A DNA stretch of 15,715 nucleotides from JAPUDQ01 sp049644865 (GTDB lineage: Bacteria > Patescibacteriota > Saccharimonadia > Saccharimonadales > Saccharimonadaceae), in assembly GCA_049644865.1 (NCBI GenBank), contig JBARSV010000029.1, positions 1 through 15,715 of the forward strand, read 5' to 3'. Positions 13,314-15,715 of the stretch are shown piece after piece (positions within the stretch are counted from its first letter, which is position 1; every line of letters begins with the position of its first letter). A model generated the notes under the pieces. It made no database searches. It was not told where the DNA came from and was given only the letters and a program-made list of their open reading frames with translations. The position numbers were made by a program, and so were the translations under genes.

Positions 13314-14249
13314 ATGATTCATTTGTTTTTTGGCGACAATGACTACGCCCTCACGCAGACCCTGTGGCGGATGCGTGATGAATTTGTGGAGGCGCATGGC
13401 GAGCATAGTGTGGCGGTGGTGCAGGGTGATAGTCTCAGTCTCGTCGAGTTGCCGCAACTACTGCAGGGTGCATCGCTGTTTGCGACGAGTAAACTGACGA
13501 TTATCCATGGTGCCAGTGCGAACAAACCAGTCTGGGATGAACTGGGCGATTTTCTCGAGGGGGCTGGTGAGCTCGATCTCGTACTGGTCGAGGCGAAACC
13601 CGACAAGCGAACGCGCACCTACAAATGGCTACAAAAAAACACTGAGGTGCGAGAATTTCGCATGCTTGATGACCGTGAGGTGGCGAGTTGGTTGCGGACG
13701 CATGCTCGCACCTATGGTATTGAGCTGCACCATGATGAAGCAAATTTTTTGGTGAGTTATGTTGGCACCGATCAGTGGCGGCTGCACCATGATGTCGAGA
13801 AGCTGGCGCTCGCGGGGAAACCAATTTCGCGCCAGTTGATCGAAGAATTGGTCGACCCAAACCCTCAGGCGACAGCGTTTGAGCTGCTCGATGCGGTCAT
13901 AGGCGGACGCCGCGACCAGGCGATGGCCAAACTTGCAGTGGTTCGTCGGAGCGAAGACCCGTACAAATTTATTGGCCTGTTGGTTAGTCAACTCTATGCG
14001 CTTGCGGTCTGCAAAACTGCCGAGGGCAAATCGTCGCAGGCAATCGCCAGCGAGGCTGGCATCCACCCATATGTCGCCCAAAAAACCTTGCCGCTTGCTC
14101 GCAACCTGACAAGGCGTGAGCTTCAGAACATGATTGAGCACGTCGCCCGGGCTGATGAACTGATCAAGACGACTGGCGCGGAGCCGTGGTCTCTCGTCGA
14201 GACGACGATTGGGGCGATGATGAAGCCGGGCGTAGGTCATAAGTCATAG
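13314..14249 (+). CDS. holA: DNA polymerase III subunit delta (HolA)
   Basis: A 311-residue clamp-loader delta subunit, which opens the beta sliding clamp during loading onto primed DNA. The N-terminus MIHLFFGDNDYAL, then LPQLLQGASLFATSKLTIIHGA, LDLVLVEAKPDKRTRTYKWLQK, a lid-like AREYGIEL-type segment (RTHARTYGIELHHDEANFLVSYVGTDQWRLHHDVEKLAL) and the C-terminal collar (FELLDAVIGGRRDQAMAKLAVVRRSEDPYKFIGLLVSQLYAL) follow the family order, and length is close to usual. Only the degenerate AAA+ fold of delta is expected, with no P-loop. The nearby rpsT on the other strand is a frequent neighbour of holA in bacteria. The last codons (GGT CAT AAG TCA TAG) lie in a heptamer repeat array, so the C-terminal GHKS and the stop are supplied by repeat DNA. 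Confidence 0.88.
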   Translation: MIHLFFGDNDYALTQTLWRMRDEFVEAHGEHSVAVVQGDSLSLVELPQLLQGASLFATSKLTIIHGASANKPVWDELGDFLEGAGELDLVLVEAKPDKRTRTYKWLQKNTEVREFRMLDDREVASWLRTHARTYGIELHHDEANFLVSYVGTDQWRLHHDVEKLALAGKPISRQLIEELVDPNPQATAFELLDAVIGGRRDQAMAKLAVVRRSEDPYKFIGLLVSQLYALAVCKTAEGKSSQAIASEAGIHPYVAQKTLPLARNLTRRELQNMIEHVARADELIKTTGAEPWSLVETTIGAMMKPGVGHKS

Positions 14250-14289
14250 AACATATGTCAATAATAGGCCATATGTCATAGGTCATTTG
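14234..14289. repeat. AGGTCAT heptamer array, holA side of the four-helix gene
   Basis: Degenerate 7-mers AGGTCAT, AAGTCAT, AGAACAT, ATGTCAA, then ATGTCAT, AGGTCAT. The array contains the holA stop (TAG, 14247-14249), and its far end contains the stop of the four-helix gene (TGA on the minus strand, 14283-14285). Confidence 0.65.
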
Positions 14290-14630
14290 GCATTGATGGT
14301 ATTGACTGTTTTTTGGAGAATCATGAGTAGCTGGCGACATTCATCGTCTAGGGTGGTAGTGTCACAGTTTGGATCAAGACGGGCAATAAGTTTCAGCCAA
14401 TAGGCAGTTTCTGAGGCCTCTTTCTTTGCGATATAGATCTTGCTCCTAAAGTCGGTTTTAGAGATTGCGTTTCGAGCCTCTGAGTAGTTGGCTCCAATAC
14501 TTGTGGCGGACCGGGTAACTTGGTCTTTGACAGATAGAGGAATCTTTGCCGCAGACGATGTTTGTATAACCATGACTGCAAAATCAAGCATGCGATCCTG
14601 CAGAATCTGTGACTGATCAGTTGAGGGCAT
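14283..14630 (-). CDS. Four-helix-bundle protein (S23/IVP family)
   Basis: A 115-residue, almost entirely helical protein with the family pattern RMLDFAVMVIQ...VKDQVTRSATSIGANYSEARNAISKTDFRSKIYIAKKEASETAYWLKLIARL. It matches the 23S rRNA intervening-sequence protein family, whose relatives include the Avd accessory protein of diversity-generating retroelements; its biochemical role is not established. There is no reverse transcriptase or template/variable repeat here, so an Avd role is not supported. The ATG at 14630 follows a strong GGAGGA (14634-14639). It is the only gene in the window that ends in TGA. It is tightly enclosed by inverted AGGTCAT heptamer arrays between holA and rpsT, which suggests insertion as a cassette. 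Confidence 0.85.
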   Translation of the reverse strand: MPSTDQSQILQDRMLDFAVMVIQTSSAAKIPLSVKDQVTRSATSIGANYSEARNAISKTDFRSKIYIAKKEASETAYWLKLIARLDPNCDTTTLDDECRQLLMILQKTVNTINAK

Positions 14631-14640
14631 TATTCCTCCA

Positions 14641-14697
14641 ATGACCTATGAAAAATGACATATGAATGACCTACGACCTATGGTGTTCAATGACCTA
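14641..14697. repeat. ATGACCT heptamer array, rpsT side of the four-helix gene
   Basis: 7-mers ATGACCT, ATGAAAA, ATGACAT, ATGAATG, ACCTACG, ACCTATG and a last ATGACCT. This is the reverse complement of the AGGTCAT unit on the holA side, so the arrays form inverted flanks around the gene. The rpsT stop (TAG on the minus strand, 14695-14697) lies in the last unit. Confidence 0.65.
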
Positions 14698-15045
14698 TTT
14701 TGTGGCGGTGGCTTTTTTCGCGGTTGGTTTCTTCACTGCAGCTTTTGGTTTTGCAGCTGGTTTTGCAGCCGATTTTGCTGCCGGCTTGGCGCTTGCTAAC
14801 TTCACACCTGCTTCTTGGGCGCGTTTGCTCAAGCTAGCTTTGCGGCGAGCTGCCGTTCGTTTCTCGAGTATATTCTTCTTGACGGCGGTGTCGATTGCGC
14901 CGTGTGCCGCGCTCAATGTCGTAGCTGACGGCTTGGCCTCAAATGCCTTAACGGCAGACTTGATGTCGCGTTTGGTTGCTTGGTTGCGCTCTTTGTGGAC
15001 AAGCGCTTGCTTGGCACGTTTGATAGCTGATTTGATGATAGGCAC
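14695..15045 (-). CDS. rpsT: 30S ribosomal protein S20
   Basis: A 116-residue S20, which binds 16S rRNA early in 30S assembly. The family pattern is clear: MPIIKSAIKRAKQALVHKERNQATKRDIKSAVKAF, AHGAIDTAVKKNILEKRTAARRKASLSKRA, three long helices rich in Lys, Arg and Ala. It is about 30 residues longer than the usual 85-90. The extra part (about 87-116, AKPAAKSAAKPAAKPKAAVKKPTAKKA) is a disordered Ala/Lys/Pro tail, and its last codons run into a heptamer repeat. The start is GTG at 15045, preceded by AGGAAAC; that ribosome site lies in a perfect hairpin. Non-ATG starts are known for S20 (TUG in E. coli) in connection with translational autoregulation. Confidence 0.93.
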   Translation of the reverse strand: MPIIKSAIKRAKQALVHKERNQATKRDIKSAVKAFEAKPSATTLSAAHGAIDTAVKKNILEKRTAARRKASLSKRAQEAGVKLASAKPAAKSAAKPAAKPKAAVKKPTAKKATATK

Positions 15046-15050
15046 GGTTG

Positions 15051-15067
15051 GTTTCCTTTCAGGAAAC
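15051..15067 (-). promoter_or_regulatory. Hairpin hiding the rpsT ribosome-binding site
   Basis: On the minus strand GTTTCCT, loop GAA, AGGAAAC: a perfect 7-bp stem. Its 3' arm (AGGAAAC) is the Shine-Dalgarno sequence, 6 bases before the GTG start. This is a likely translational switch for S20. Confidence 0.65.
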
Positions 15068-15110
15068 AGATGCTTGATACTAGAGACGAGAGTCTAGAAA
15101 ATCGCATCTG
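15067..15110 (-). promoter_or_regulatory. Upper stem-loop of the rpsT leader
   Basis: CAGATGC (minus-strand 5' arm, 15104-15110) pairs with GCATCTG (15067-15073). Inside it CTAGA (15093-15097) pairs with TCTAG (15080-15084). It stacks directly on the ribosome-site hairpin and may be part of an S20-binding leader structure. Confidence 0.5.
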
Positions 15111-15128
15111 ATCTTAATGTAATTATCT

Positions 15129-15156
15129 TAGGCTCCAGCCTCTAGGCTCCAGCCTC
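15129..15156. repeat. Heptamer pairs in the rpsT leader
   Basis: TAGGCTC, CAGCCTC, TAGGCTC, CAGCCTC: four 7-mers, or two identical 14-mers. Each contains the near-palindrome AGGCTCCAGCCT and can form a hairpin. On the + strand TTTTT follows, so it could also end + strand transcription, though no + strand gene is seen before it. Confidence 0.75.
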
Positions 15157-15170
15157 TTTTTCAACGTTAC

Positions 15171-15199
15171 ACTATACTGTAACTGTTGTCATCTGTAAA
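15171..15199 (-). promoter_or_regulatory. Promoter of rpsT
   Basis: On the minus strand TTTACA (15194-15199), a 17-bp spacer and TATAGT (15171-15176). Transcription would start near 15164, giving a structured leader of about 120 nt before the GTG at 15045. Confidence 0.6.
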
Positions 15200-15415
15200 G
15201 TTGTCAGCTATTTGAGTTCATTACACTAAAACGGAATAACCCGTAACTTAGGAGTAAATAGGGACAGCTGCAGGAGCTATGACGGCTCGGTAGACTGGGC
15301 CACAAACGGCGCTACCGTGTTAGTTACGTCGAGAGCGAGTTCAGATACAATACGAGGCATGAGAATATGTACAAGAAGGTACTGGATTGCTACTTAGGAA
15401 GCGAGCGACTAGTAA
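15200..15415. other. Stretch with no supported gene
   Basis: About 215 bases between the rpsT promoter and the glycosidase remnant. Short open frames (for example one reading MYKKVLDCYLGSERLVKY from 15367) show no recognisable family. It may be further decayed sequence of the glycosidase gene, but I cannot show this. Confidence 0.35.
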
Positions 15416-15574
15416 AGTACGTTGAGCGAAATGGCTCTAGACATGGTCCGCCGCAGCGGCTTTGCTGAGTATTTCGACCCGGTAACCGGTGAGCCTCTCG
15501 GAGCCCACAATTTTTCGTGGACCGCCGTCCTTGTGCTGGACTTACTCGAATCAGTGGTATTTCAACACAAATAG
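15416..15574 (+). pseudogene. C-terminal remnant of a GH63/MGH1-like glycosidase
   Basis: A 52-codon open stretch, beginning after a TAA at 15413, reads STLSEMALDMVRRSGFAEYF then DPVTGEPLGAHNFSWTAVL and VLDLLESVV, ending at TAG 15572-15574. GFAEYFDP.TGEPLG...FSWTA..LDLL is the C-terminal signature of (alpha/alpha)6-barrel glucosidases of the GH63 / MGH1-like group. The rest of that 400-800 residue enzyme is not upstream: the frame is closed, and no other + strand frame in 15200-15415 shows the family. The active-site residues are missing, so this is almost certainly a broken fragment. The internal ATG at 15443 could in principle start a 43-residue peptide, but no ribosome site precedes it. 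Confidence 0.6.
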
Positions 15575-15607
15575 CTGGTGACCAACTACTGAACCACCCC
15601 ACACTTC

Positions 15608-15635
15608 CAACCGGCGCTAGCCGGTTGTTTGTTTT
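15608..15635 (+). terminator. Intrinsic terminator
   Basis: CAACCGGC, loop GCTA, GCCGGTTG: a perfect 8-bp G/C-rich stem followed by TTTGTTTT. It is 33 bases after the stop of the glycosidase remnant and was probably the terminator of the intact gene. Confidence 0.8.
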
Positions 15636-15657
15636 GGGATAAAAAAGACGACATAAT
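15629..15657 (+). promoter_or_regulatory. Promoter of the gene starting at 15696
   Basis: TTGTTT (15629-15634, within the U-run of the terminator), a 17-bp spacer and CATAAT (15652-15657). The predicted transcript starts near 15664 and includes AAGGAG at 15685-15690. Confidence 0.5.
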
Positions 15658-15695
15658 TTTCCTTGGTTACCTTCTAAAACAAACAAGGAGAAACT

Positions 15696-15715
15696 ATGCC
15701 GTCATCAAACATTGT
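15696..15715 (+). CDS. Start of an unidentified gene, cut by the window edge
   Basis: ATG at 15696 with a near-perfect ribosome site AAGGAG (15685-15690, five bases before the ATG) and its own promoter. Only MPSSNI and part of a seventh codon are present, too little to identify the product. The strong site suggests good expression, unlike the leaderless genes nearby. Confidence 0.6.

Noticed and set aside
14283..14630. Avd protein of a diversity-generating retroelement
   Set aside because: Same broad fold, but there is no reverse transcriptase and no template/variable repeat pair in the window.
15390..15686. 98-codon minus-strand open frame over the glycosidase remnant
   Set aside because: It runs through the intrinsic terminator and the next gene's promoter. 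The + strand frame has a recognisable family signature and this one does not.

Overview
The window looks like a chromosomal segment of a Patescibacteria (CPR) bacterium, most probably of the Saccharibacteria (TM7) type. This is inferred from protein style, not from a marker tree. The signs are large secreted proteins with the NFQGRL / TLDGID / MYYN...FRCYQGGW..C signatures, two small membrane-anchored proteins of a kind common in that group, a PaaX-like regulator with a hydrophobic N-terminus, and a four-helix-bundle (S23/IVP-like) gene. TAA, TAG and TGA all act as stops, so the standard bacterial code fits. Several genes have a -10 box so close to the start codon that leaderless mRNAs are likely.

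Layout. (1) 1-9819, + strand, cell-surface block: a secreted adhesin-like protein (207-2288), two small single-pass membrane proteins (2290-2625, 2645-3139), a second paralogous adhesin-like protein (about 3477-5705), and a 1352-residue membrane-anchored kelch-type beta-propeller protein (5761-9819). (2) 9820-12168, regulator and repair block: a PaaX-like regulator (10041-10640) and formamidopyrimidine-DNA glycosylase mutM (10885-11871), with gene-free stretches that carry large palindromes. (3) 12169-14249: an unrecognised 358-residue soluble protein and DNA polymerase III delta (holA). (4) 14283-15045, - strand: a four-helix-bundle gene wedged between holA and ribosomal protein S20 (rpsT). 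(5) 15068-15715: the structured rpsT leader and promoter, a decayed C-terminal fragment of a GH63/MGH1-like glycosidase, a strong intrinsic terminator, and the promoter, ribosome site and first six codons of another gene.

Two patterns cross gene boundaries and are the main novelties. First, four 36-bp palindromes (10004-10039, 10692-10727, 11907-11942, 12044-12079) share one architecture: outer GTnTAC/GTAnAC arms, T/A-rich spacers and a 12-bp palindromic core. Two flank the PaaX-like regulator, one of them covering its own -10 box, and two lie upstream of the unknown 12169 gene. This looks like a local regulon. Second, short arrays of heptanucleotide repeats occur at several places: inside mutM (an in-frame insertion), in the rpsT leader, and on both sides of the four-helix-bundle gene in inverted orientation. 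Three stop codons (holA, four-helix gene, rpsT) fall within these flanking arrays, which suggests a small mobile or cassette-like element family.
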